This document shows positions 27,727-35,290 of a stretch of DNA of 64,000 nucleotides, one piece after another; the stretch's first letter is position 1; each line of letters starts with the position of its first letter. Below the pieces are notes generated by a model. It was given only the letters and a program-made list of their open reading frames with translations. It was not told the origin of the DNA and searched no databases. Source of the DNA: Clostridia bacterium (GTDB taxonomy: Bacteria > Bacillota > Clostridia > Christensenellales > CAG-138); contig JAFWVQ010000048.1 in assembly GCA_017523925.1 (NCBI GenBank), positions 1 through 64,000 on the forward strand. Reading direction: 5' to 3'. The translations under genes and the position numbers were made by a program.

Positions 27727-29151
27727 TTATTCAAGTCCTATCGTTATGCGCAGCACGGCATTTGCATCCATAAGATCCACAGCGCCATCGCCGTTCACAT
27801 CCGCTCTTCGAGAATCGACCTGATTCTCATCAAGCACGCCCATGCAGAAGCGCATAAGAAGCAGCGCATCCATCGGCGTTACCACGCCATCGCCGTTTAT
27901 ATCGCCGAGTATGGAGAAGCGGGCGATAATTGTGTCGTTGGGCATTTCAAACCCTTCAACATAATATATATACGCTTTATTCCAAGCATTCCATTCGCCC
28001 TGCGAAATAAGCGCACCGTCTTCATTATAGAAGCCCTCAAAGACCACACCGTTCATCGGATAGGCGCGGATGCTTCCTTCGATGTAATATAAATTGCAGC
28101 CTACAAAACCGCTGCCCTCTGCACGGATATGGTCGTAGGGGAGATCTTGATTATTGCTGAGATCCAGCTCGGTTAGGTTGTTGGTGGAGCAGTACAGCCT
28201 ATAAAGCGAGGGATTCTGCGTTACGTCCAGCTCGGTCAGGTTGTTGTCGTAGCAATCCAACCACCTAAGCGCGAGATTCTGCGTTACATCCAGCTCGGTT
28301 AGTTTGTTGGTGGAGCAGTCCAATTCTGTAAGCGCGGTGCAGCCCGTTACATCCAATTCGGTTAGGTTGTTGTTGTTGCAGTACAGATCCCCAAGCGCGG
28401 TGCAGCCAGTTACATCCAGCTCGGTTAGGTTGTTGTTGTTGCAGTACAGATACCCAAGCGCGGTGCAGCCAGTTACATCCAGCTCGGTTAGGTTGTTGTA
28501 GCTGCAGTACAGATACCCAAGCGCGGTGCAGCCAGTTACATCCAGCTCGGTTAGGTTGTTGTTGTTGCACTCCAAATTTGTAAGCGCGGTGCAGCCCGTT
28601 ACATTCAGCTCGGTTAGGTTGTTGTGGTGGCACTCCAAATTTGTAAGCGCGGTGCAGCCCGTTACGTTCAGCTCGGTTAGGTTGTTGTAGTTGCACTCCA
28701 AATTTGTAAGCGCGGTGCAGCCCGTTACGTTCAGCTCGGTTAGGTTGTTGTAGCTGCAGTACAGATTCCCAAGCGCGGTGCAGCCGGACAGGTCAAGGCC
28801 GCCGCAAAGGTTTGCAGAATAAATCCGCATCTTATGTATTCTTCGTTCGCCGTTTACGGCAGTCCATTCAAAGCGAGCCTCATTCCAATTATTGATGCCC
28901 CAGGTTTCGGGGTTGTTCGGATCGTAGCTTGAGCTCAGCTTTTCGCCGTTCTTAACGCCGCTTTCATCGGTCTGCTCAAGGAAAGCAGCGCATTTATTGT
29001 AATCATACTCGTTGTACCCTGCGGGCACGGTCCAACCGGGTTCGCCCTCGGCCTTCGCATCAAAGCGCGGAAGAGCCGAAGTGGGGATCATCGCAAGCGC
29101 CATAATAAGCGCCAGGGCAGCAGCAAGCGCGGCCTTGAGTTGTTTCTTCAT
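27727..29151 (-). CDS. Secreted leucine-rich-repeat protein with C-terminal dockerin (copy 1)
   Basis: 474 residues from MKKQLKAALAAALALIMALA (signal peptide), with GGAGG before the ATG. After an N-terminal domain come ten 21-residue leucine-rich repeats of the type CTALTNLECNYNNLTELNVTG, encoded by almost identical 63-bp units. A bacterial-repeat-like segment follows (GVVFEGFYNEDGALISQG). The C-terminus is a type I dockerin with two calcium loops, DINGDGVVTPMDALLLMR and DVNGDGAVDLMDANAVLR. It is likely a surface or cell-wall-assembled binding protein. It is a tandem duplicate of the gene at 29194, which lies 42 bases upstream. Confidence 0.88.
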   Translation of the reverse strand: MKKQLKAALAAALALIMALAMIPTSALPRFDAKAEGEPGWTVPAGYNEYDYNKCAAFLEQTDESGVKNGEKLSSSYDPNNPETWGINNWNEARFEWTAVNGERRIHKMRIYSANLCGGLDLSGCTALGNLYCSYNNLTELNVTGCTALTNLECNYNNLTELNVTGCTALTNLECHHNNLTELNVTGCTALTNLECNNNNLTELDVTGCTALGYLYCSYNNLTELDVTGCTALGYLYCNNNNLTELDVTGCTALGDLYCNNNNLTELDVTGCTALTELDCSTNKLTELDVTQNLALRWLDCYDNNLTELDVTQNPSLYRLYCSTNNLTELDLSNNQDLPYDHIRAEGSGFVGCNLYYIEGSIRAYPMNGVVFEGFYNEDGALISQGEWNAWNKAYIYYVEGFEMPNDTIIARFSILGDINGDGVVTPMDALLLMRFCMGVLDENQVDSRRADVNGDGAVDLMDANAVLRITIGLE

Positions 29152-29193
29152 GTGTTTTTCCTCCATAAACCGACTTAGAGTTCTGATCTCATT

Positions 29194-30432
29194 TTATTCA
29201 AGTCCTATCGTTATGCGCAGCACGGCATTTGCATCCATAAGATCCACAACTCCGTCGCCGTTCACATCCGCTCTTCGAGAATCAACCTGATTCTCATCAA
29301 GCACTCCCATGCATAAGCGCATCAGAAGCAGCGCATCCATCGGCGTTACCTCGCCATCGCCGTTTATATCGCCGAGTATGGAGAAGCGGGCGATGATAAT
29401 TGTGTCGTTGGGCATTTCAAACCCTTCAACATAATATATATACGCTTTATTCCAAGCATTCCATTCGCCCTGCGAAATAAGCGCACCGTCTTCATTATAG
29501 AAGCCCTCAAAGACCACACCGTTCATCGGATGGGCGTGGATGATTCCTTCGATGTAATGTAAATTGCAGCCTACAAAACCGCTGCCCTCTGCACGGATAT
29601 GGTCGTAGGGGAGATCTTGATTATTGCTGAGATCCAGCTCGGTTAGGTTGTTGGAGAAGCAGACCAGCTCACTAAGCGCGGGATTCTGCGTTACGTCCAG
29701 CTCGGTCAGGTTGTTGTCGTAGCAATCCAACCTCCTAAGCGCGGGATTCCGCGTTACGTCCAGCTCGGTTAGGTTGTTGTTGTTGCAGTACAGATACTCA
29801 AGCTCGGTGCAGCCCGTTAAGTCCAGCTCGGTTAGGTTGTTGAAGTAGCAGTTCAGAGACCGAAGCGCGATGCAGACCGTTAAGTCCAGCTCGGTTAGGT
29901 TGTTGAAGTAGCAGCTCAGAGACCGAAGCGCGCTGCAGTCCGTTACGTTCAGCTCGGTTAGGTTGTTGGAATGGCACTCCAAATTTGTAAGCGCGGTGCA
30001 GCCCGTTACGTTCAGCTCGGTTAGTTTGTTGACAGCGCAGGACAGATTCCCAAGCGCGGTGCAGCCGGACAGGTCAAGGCCGCCGAAAAGGTTTGCAGAA
30101 TAAATCCGCATCTTATGTATTCTTTGTTCGCCGTTTACGGCAGTCCATTCAAAGTGAGCCTCATTCCAATTATTGATACCCCAAGTTCCGGGATCGTTCG
30201 GATCGTAGCTTGAGCTCAGCTTTTCGCCGTTCTTAACGCCGTTTTCATCGGTCTGCTCAAGAAAAGCAGCGCATTTATTGTAATCATACTCGTTGTACCC
30301 TGCGGGTACGGTCCAATAGGGTTCAGCCTCGGCCTTCGCATCAAAGCGCGGAAGAGCCGAAGTGGGGATCATCGCAAGCGCCATAATAAGCGCCAGGGCA
30401 GCCGCAAGCGCGGCCTTGAGTTGTTTCTTCAT
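29194..30432 (-). CDS. Secreted leucine-rich-repeat protein with C-terminal dockerin (copy 2)
   Basis: 412 residues, same signal peptide, N-terminal domain and dockerin as copy 1, but only seven leucine-rich repeats and more variation between them (CSALRSLSCYFNNLTELDLTV, CTELEYLYCNNNNLTELDV). It is the first gene of the pair and has the promoter (30465-30494); copy 1 is probably read through. The difference in repeat number points to expansion and contraction by recombination between 63-bp units. The ligand is unknown. No cohesin is encoded in the window. Confidence 0.88.
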   Translation of the reverse strand: MKKQLKAALAAALALIMALAMIPTSALPRFDAKAEAEPYWTVPAGYNEYDYNKCAAFLEQTDENGVKNGEKLSSSYDPNDPGTWGINNWNEAHFEWTAVNGEQRIHKMRIYSANLFGGLDLSGCTALGNLSCAVNKLTELNVTGCTALTNLECHSNNLTELNVTDCSALRSLSCYFNNLTELDLTVCIALRSLNCYFNNLTELDLTGCTELEYLYCNNNNLTELDVTRNPALRRLDCYDNNLTELDVTQNPALSELVCFSNNLTELDLSNNQDLPYDHIRAEGSGFVGCNLHYIEGIIHAHPMNGVVFEGFYNEDGALISQGEWNAWNKAYIYYVEGFEMPNDTIIIARFSILGDINGDGEVTPMDALLLMRLCMGVLDENQVDSRRADVNGDGVVDLMDANAVLRITIGLE

Positions 30433-30464
30433 GTGTTTTTCCTCCATAAACCAAAAGTGTATAA

Positions 30465-30494
30465 AGTATACCATATTCCGCGAGTATCTGTCAA
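30465..30494 (-). promoter_or_regulatory. Promoter of the LRR-dockerin pair
   Basis: Minus strand perfect TTGACA (30494-30489), 18 bases, TATACT (30470-30465), about 30 bases before the ATG at 30432. Confidence 0.75.
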
Positions 30495-30579
30495 CTATAC
30501 CGCAAGCTCTCACTTTTCTCTTGAAAGGGAGGTATAAAAAATGCTGCGATCAACTCCGCATTTTTCCATATTAAGTAAA

Positions 30580-30769
30580 GAAATGCCGCCCGAAAGCGGC
30601 ATTTCAACCTCAATCGCCAAAGGCGATTTCACCCGCGAAGCGGATTTCATCTGCATTAGCAGATTTCACTCGGCGTTAGCCGAATTCCAATATGCGCAAA
30701 CGGCGCATCAATTCCTTCATTAGCCGAAGGCGGCTTCATTTTGCTTCATCAGCGCAGCGACTTCATTCT
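30580..30769. repeat. Array of short, different hairpins linked by TTTCA
   Basis: Successive palindromes: GAAATGCCGC..GCGGCATTTC (30580-30605), AATCGCCaaaGGCGATT (30612-30628), CCGCgaaGCGG, CTGCattaGCAG, CGGCgttaGCCG, ATGCGcaaacgGCGCAT and AGCCGaaggCGGCT. Most are joined by TTTCA(C/T) or TTCAT. Stem sequences differ; geometry and linkers are conserved. It fills the gap between the LRR promoter and the mgtE stop codon. Confidence 0.8.
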
Positions 30770-30773
30770 GATC

Positions 30774-32147
30774 CTATCCCACCAGCGGCAGAACGACCGT
30801 GGAAGCGATAAGGAAGTAGATGATAAGGCTCAGCGCGTCCACGATGGTGGTTATCATCGGGCTTGCCATAACCGCGGGGTCGAGACCGATCTTCTTAACG
30901 AGCATCGGCAGCGTGCAGCCGAAGAACTTGGCAAGGATAACGGTTATAAGCAGCGTTCCCGAAACGGTGAACGCAACGTTCAGCGCGATGTCGGCGGGGT
31001 TGCGGTCGATAAAGGTCGCTTTAAGGAAGCAGAGAATTGCGAGCGTTGCGCCGCACATCAGCGCCACGCGCAGCTCCTTGAAGATGACCTTCAGAATGTC
31101 CTTGAACTCGATCTCGCCGAGCGAAAGGCTGCGGATGATGGTTACGGATGCCTGCGAACCGGAGTTGCCGCCGGTGTCCATCAGCATCGGGATATAGAAG
31201 CTGAGGGCAACCACCTTTTCAAGGCCGTCCTCAAAGCCCTTCATGATGAACTGAGTGAAGGTTGCCGAAAGCATCATCAGCATCAGCCACGGGATACGGT
31301 TTTTGTAGATCTCAAACACCGAAAGGCGCGGATACGACTTGCCCGAGGGCGTGATAGCCGCCATCTTTTCGATATCCTCCGTGGCCTCCTCGCGGATAAC
31401 GTCGATCGCGTCGTCGACCGTTACGATACCGACGAGGCGCGAATCGCTGTCCACTACCGGTATGCTCAAAAGGTCGTATTTTGCGAAAAGGTCGGCCACA
31501 TCCTCGCTGTCGTGCATGGTGGAAACGGAAACGAAGTTCTCGTCCATCAGATCCGTGATGGGCATCCCGTCGCTTGCAAGCACGAGCTGGCGAAGCGTGA
31601 TCGTACCGAGCAGCTTTCGTCTGTCCGTAACGTAGCAGGTGTCGATGGTCTCCTTATCCACTCCGTTTTGGCGGATATGCGCAAGCGCCTCCGCCGCCGT
31701 GAAATCCTTTGCGAGGTCGCAGAACTCGGTGGTCATGATCGAGCCCGCGCTGTCCTCGGGATACTTCAAAAGTTCGTTTATGCTGCGCCGCATATCGGGA
31801 TCCGCCTGCTTCAAAATGCGGTTCACCACGTTTGCGGGCATCTCCTCAACGAGGTCCGCCGCGTCGTCGTCGTACATTTCGTTGAGAATTTCGGAAAGCT
31901 CCTTGTCCGTAAAGCCGTTGATGAGCTCCTCCTGAAGCTCCGGCTCCATCTCAACAAACACGTCCGCCGCAAGCTCCTTCGGGAGCAGACGGAAAAGACG
32001 CATCAGCCTGTCCGCCGGCTGATCCTCGAGGATCGTTGCGATATCGGGCGGGTTGAGGGTAACAAGGACGTTTTTGATGCTGTTGTACTGCTTCTTTTCA
32101 AGCAGTATCTCGATGGTCTGCGAAAGATCTGTTGAAAAAACCGCCAT
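30774..32147 (-). CDS. mgtE: Magnesium transporter MgtE
   Basis: Mg2+ channel of the cytoplasmic membrane, gated by its own cytosolic Mg2+ sensor. 457 residues: N-terminal superhelical domain (about 1-130, with DDDAADLVEEMP), a CBS pair (about 135-255, with LLSIPVVDSDSRLVGIVTVDDA) and five membrane helices. The pore signature is PMLMDTGGNSGSQASVTIIR. Length and order match the family. It has a long leader with a strong promoter (32512-32541) and a 30-codon frame, which suggests control by a leader, but no known riboswitch was recognised. Confidence 0.95.
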   Translation of the reverse strand: MAVFSTDLSQTIEILLEKKQYNSIKNVLVTLNPPDIATILEDQPADRLMRLFRLLPKELAADVFVEMEPELQEELINGFTDKELSEILNEMYDDDAADLVEEMPANVVNRILKQADPDMRRSINELLKYPEDSAGSIMTTEFCDLAKDFTAAEALAHIRQNGVDKETIDTCYVTDRRKLLGTITLRQLVLASDGMPITDLMDENFVSVSTMHDSEDVADLFAKYDLLSIPVVDSDSRLVGIVTVDDAIDVIREEATEDIEKMAAITPSGKSYPRLSVFEIYKNRIPWLMLMMLSATFTQFIMKGFEDGLEKVVALSFYIPMLMDTGGNSGSQASVTIIRSLSLGEIEFKDILKVIFKELRVALMCGATLAILCFLKATFIDRNPADIALNVAFTVSGTLLITVILAKFFGCTLPMLVKKIGLDPAVMASPMITTIVDALSLIIYFLIASTVVLPLVG

Positions 32148-32223
32148 TGTCCTTCACCGAGGATGGACGGCACGAAATGCTCTTTTTCGGGGAGTGAAGA
32201 GTTTGCGGACGGGGATGGGAAAC

Positions 32224-32281
32224 AAGTGAACAGTGAATAATGAATAGTGAATAGTTGAGTTTGAAACGCCCGGGGCGTTTC
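32224..32281 (+). repeat. Dispersed repeat, inverted relative to mgtE
   Basis: AGTGAACAGTGAATAATGAA and further units, then TTGAGTTT and the palindrome GAAACGCCCGGGGCGTTTC (32263-32281). It lies in the mgtE leader in the opposite orientation to mgtE, unlike the copies downstream of minus-strand genes. Confidence 0.85.
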
Positions 32282-32349
32282 TTCCTTTTATTCATATTCG
32301 CAGAGCAACTATTTCATCGCATCATCCGATTTTTGCCGCAAATACGCTT

Positions 32350-32442
32350 TTATACGGTTCGGCACGAAAGCCGACCGCGCTTTTTCACCGCGTCCCCGCG
32401 TCTACTCGGAGCATCCGCACCTATGCTTGATTCAGCTTCCAT
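32350..32442 (-). CDS. Possible 30-residue leader ORF upstream of mgtE
   Basis: ATG at 32442 is preceded by AAAAAGGAG with seven bases between, one of the best ribosome binding sites in the window. The frame encodes MEAESSIGADAPSRRGDAVK and ten more residues rich in Arg/Lys, ending TAA. It begins about 65 bases into the transcript predicted from the promoter at 32512-32541 and ends about 200 bases before mgtE. It could be a regulatory leader peptide or a small protein. There is no homology evidence, so this rests on the start signals alone. Confidence 0.4.
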   Translation of the reverse strand: MEAESSIGADAPSRRGDAVKKRGRLSCRTV

Positions 32443-32511
32443 ACCAAACTCCTTTTTACAAGATTTTTCGAGCCTTGCGCGCCCCGTCGGACGCAAGCAC
32501 GCTCATAGTTC

Positions 32512-32541
32512 AGTATATCCTTTTTTATGCTGATTTGTCAA
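32512..32541 (-). promoter_or_regulatory. Promoter giving mgtE a leader of about 350 bases
   Basis: Minus strand perfect TTGACA (32541-32536), 18 bases, TATACT (32517-32512). The leader holds a CTTGCG...CGCAAG stem (about 32473-32500), the 30-codon frame at 32350-32442 and the inverted repeat copy at 32224. Apart from these and the promoter at 32599, the 32148-32676 gap holds nothing I recognise. Confidence 0.7.
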
Positions 32542-32598
32542 TAGCGAACGGCGCGGGTTTTCAAAAAATCCGCTTTTTTCTTTTAGGTAGCCGCCCCC

Positions 32599-32627
32599 TT
32601 GCTTTTTTACAAGTATTCCTTTATAAT
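32599..32627 (+). promoter_or_regulatory. Promoter of the 5'-nucleotidase gene
   Basis: TTGCTT (32599-32604), 17 bases, TATAAT (32622-32627). The ATG follows at 32677 behind GGAGG. Confidence 0.65.
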
Positions 32628-32676
32628 GTATATGGGATTATTTCGATCATCCCAAAATCAAAACGGAGGAAAACCC

Positions 32677-34638
32677 ATGAAAAAGAAGCTTATCGCTCTT
32701 GCTGTTGCGCTTGCAATGATCCTTGCGGCCTTCAGCGTTTCCGCTGCTCCCTTCCTCAGGGATGGCAACGATGAGGACCCCGAATTCGAGGTCCCCTATG
32801 CGGCGGTCATCTTCACCAACGACGTCCACTGCGGCATTGAGGACGGCTGGGGCTACGCTCAGGTCGCTTTCTACAAGAAGCTGATGCAGGACATCGGCGC
32901 GAACACTTTGCTTGTTGACGCCGGCGACCACGTGCAGGGCGGCCCCGTCGGCACCCTCAGCCGCGGCGGCTACATCATCGACATAATGAACTACATCGGG
33001 TACGATCTTGCGATCCCCGGCAACCATGAGTTCGACTATGGCATGGACAGGTTCTTCGAGCTTGTTGATGCGGCGAATTATCCCTACATCTCCTCCAACT
33101 TCATGCATTATGAAAACGGCGAGGCCACCGAGCACGTGTTCGATGCATACAAGATCTTCGAGCTTGGCGAGATGAAGATCGCATTCGTGGGCATCTCCAC
33201 CCCCGAGAGCATCACCAAGTCCACCCCCGTCTACTTCCAGAACGAAGAAGGTGAATACATCTACGGCTTCTGCCAGGATCATACCGGCGACGGCGTTGTT
33301 GAGGCTGCTCAGGCTGCCATCGACGCGGCAAGGGAAGAGGGCGCGGACTACGTTGTGGTCCTCGGCCACTTGGGTATTGACGAGCAGAGCTCCCCCTGGA
33401 TGAGCACCGAGATCATCCCGAGGCTCCATGGCATCAACGCCTTCATCGACGGCCACAGCCACAGTGTTTTCTGCGATGAGCTCGAGGATGCGGACGGCAA
33501 CACCGTTTACTTCGGTCAGACCGGCACCAAGCTTGCCAACGTCGGCACGCTGATGTTCTACGAGGACGGCCGCATCGCGATGGGCATCTATCCGCCTCCC
33601 GAGGTCTCCGTTCCCGATGCCGATGCCCAGGCATACATCGACTCGATCAAGGCGCAGTACGAGGAGCTTCTCTCCGAAGTTATCGCCTACACTCCCCATG
33701 ATCTCACCATCAACGATCCCGAGACCGGCGAGCGCGCGGTCCGCAGCAAGGAGACCAACCTTGGCGACCTCTGCGCCGATGCGTACAGGACCCTTCTCGG
33801 CGCCGATATCGCGTTTGTAAACGGCGGCGGCGTTCGCGCCAACCTCAACGCGGGCGAGTTCACCTTCGGCGACGTGCTGAACGTTCACCCCTTCGGCAAC
33901 GAGGCCTGCCTTGTTGAAGTAACCGGCCAGCAGATCCTCGATGCGCTCGAGATGGGCTCCCGCGTATGCCCCAATGAAAACGGCGGCTTCCTGCAGGTTT
34001 CCGGTCTCACCTATGAGATCCACACCGACATGCCCGCAAACGTCATCGTTGGCGACGACAAGATGTGGCAGGGCCCCGCAGGCATCCCCTACCGCGTTCA
34101 GAACGTTATGGTCCAGAACCCCGAGACCCGCGGCTACGAGCCCCTCGATCTTGAGAGGACCTACACCCTTGCTTCCCATAACTACATGCTCAAGAACCAG
34201 GGCGACGGCTTTGCGATGTTCGGCACCGAAAACGTGAACATCATTCTTGACAGCGTTATGATCGACAACGCGGTGCTCATCAACTACGTTCAGACCATGC
34301 CCGGCGGCGAGGTGGACGGCGTTATGTACGACCATATCATCCAGGGCTATGAGAATCCCCTTGGCGATGGCAGGATCGTTATCGTTGAAAACACCGAGCC
34401 CGCGCCCGAGGAGCCCACTCCCGTTCCCGGCGAACCCGAACCCGGTGAGCCCGAACCCGGCGAACCCGAGCCCGGCGAACCCGAACCCGGCGAACCCGAG
34501 CCCGAAGAGCCCACCCCCGCTCCCGGCGATCCCATCGCGCCCGTGCCCCCCACCGGCACCATCGCGCTTGCGGGCATCGGCTTTGCAGCCCTCGTTTCCG
34601 GCGCTGTGACCGTGCTCTTCAAGAAGAGGAACGACTGA
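32677..34638 (+). CDS. Cell-wall-anchored metallophosphatase / 5'-nucleotidase
   Basis: 653 residues from MKKKLIALAVALAMILAAFS (signal peptide), with GGAGGA before the ATG. The N-terminal calcineurin-like metallophosphatase domain shows the metal ligands in FTNDVHCG, DAGDHVQGG, GNHEFDYG, VVLGHLGID and DGHSHSV. The C-terminal nucleotidase domain (about 350-560) shows NGGGVRANL and HNYMLKNQGDGFAMFG. Then comes a tandem PGEPE repeat linker and a sortase-like tail: VPPTG, a hydrophobic stretch (TIALAGIGFAALVSGAVTVL) and KKR. It likely releases nucleosides and phosphate outside the cell. Exact substrate unknown. Confidence 0.9.
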   Translation: MKKKLIALAVALAMILAAFSVSAAPFLRDGNDEDPEFEVPYAAVIFTNDVHCGIEDGWGYAQVAFYKKLMQDIGANTLLVDAGDHVQGGPVGTLSRGGYIIDIMNYIGYDLAIPGNHEFDYGMDRFFELVDAANYPYISSNFMHYENGEATEHVFDAYKIFELGEMKIAFVGISTPESITKSTPVYFQNEEGEYIYGFCQDHTGDGVVEAAQAAIDAAREEGADYVVVLGHLGIDEQSSPWMSTEIIPRLHGINAFIDGHSHSVFCDELEDADGNTVYFGQTGTKLANVGTLMFYEDGRIAMGIYPPPEVSVPDADAQAYIDSIKAQYEELLSEVIAYTPHDLTINDPETGERAVRSKETNLGDLCADAYRTLLGADIAFVNGGGVRANLNAGEFTFGDVLNVHPFGNEACLVEVTGQQILDALEMGSRVCPNENGGFLQVSGLTYEIHTDMPANVIVGDDKMWQGPAGIPYRVQNVMVQNPETRGYEPLDLERTYTLASHNYMLKNQGDGFAMFGTENVNIILDSVMIDNAVLINYVQTMPGGEVDGVMYDHIIQGYENPLGDGRIVIVENTEPAPEEPTPVPGEPEPGEPEPGEPEPGEPEPGEPEPEEPTPAPGDPIAPVPPTGTIALAGIGFAALVSGAVTVLFKKRND

Positions 34639-34682
34639 TAAGCAAGCCCCGCTTGCGGGCGAATCACAACTTACCAACCATG

Positions 34683-34720
34683 ACCGTGCCGATGCGTAAA
34701 CCGTGTCGGCACGGTTTTTT
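34683..34720 (+). terminator. Intrinsic terminator of the 5'-nucleotidase gene
   Basis: ACCGTGCCGA, loop, TCGGCACGGT followed by six T. It begins 44 bases past the stop codon. Confidence 0.9.
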
Positions 34721-34754
34721 GCATGAAAAAACCGCACAAAAAGCGCGGGGAAAA

Positions 34755-34912
34755 AGTGAATAGTGAATAGTTGTGGATGAAACGCCACAGGCAGTGTTAG
34801 TGAATAGTGAATAGTTGCGGTGGAAACGCCAAAGGCGCTCGCCGCGAGCGCAGTGAATAGTGAATAATGAATAGTGAATAGTTGCGGAAGAAACGCCACG
34901 GGCGTTTCTTCC
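34755..34912 (+). repeat. Three tandem copies of the dispersed stop-rich repeat
   Basis: AGTGAATAGTGAATAGTTG starts near 34755, AGTGAATAGTGAATAGTTG again near 34799, and AGTGAATAGTGAATAATGA near 34852, each followed by a G-rich linker and a GAAACGCC hairpin (the last is 34890-34908, perfect). The orientation follows the upstream plus-strand gene. Confidence 0.85.
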
Positions 34913-34920
34913 GATCATTT

Positions 34921-35150
34921 CCACCTCATCCGTCTTCGCGCGGCGCTGCCCCGCTCAGCCACCTTCCCATCAAGGGGAAGGCTTTTGGGTGGCGTTTCTC
35001 AAATTAAAATTTGAAATTCCGCAGGAATTTCTTCATCAATTTCTTCATCAATTTCTTCATTAGCCGAAGGCGACTTCATTCCTTCATTAGCGCAGCGACT
35101 TCATTCGCCAAAGGCGCCCCCTCAAGGGGAAGGCTTTTGGGCGGCGTTTC
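34921..35150. repeat. Second dispersed repeat family (CCACCTCATCCGTC / CAAGGGGAAGG type)
   Basis: CCACCTCATCCGTC at 34921 and GCCACCTTCCCATCAAGGGGAAGG near 34957-34982 form one copy. A half copy, CCTCAAGGGGAAGGCTTTTG, lies at about 35120-35140. A reverse-oriented relative is at 19951-19997. The short stem CCTT..AAGG and the flanking GGCGTTTC are shared. The gap 34639-35254 has no gene. Confidence 0.65.
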
Positions 35151-35290
35151 TTCAAATTATTCATTTATTTGAAATCCCCTTGGGATTTCTTCCTCAACCC
35201 GGCGCAGCCGGATTTCATTTGCCGCAGGCAAATTTCACCTGCCGAATGCAGATTTCATTCGGCAACGCCGAACTTCACTGCGCCAAAGGC
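35013..35290. repeat. Hairpin array running into the end of an ABC transporter gene
   Basis: GAAATTCCGCAGGAATTTC (35013-35031), AATTTCTTCATC words, GCCGAAGGC, GCGCAGCG, GAAATCCCCTTGGGATTTC (35171-35189), CCGGCgcaGCCGG, TTTGCCgcaGGCAAA, CTGC..GCAG and TTCGGCaacGCCGAA, with TTTCA linkers. It is interrupted by the second-family half copy. The last units overlap the coding end of the ABC gene (stop at 35255). Confidence 0.8.

Noticed and set aside
30580..30769. CRISPR array
   Set aside because: The units are palindromes of different sequence with 5-6-base linkers. There are no identical repeats of 25-40 bases with unique spacers and no cas genes.
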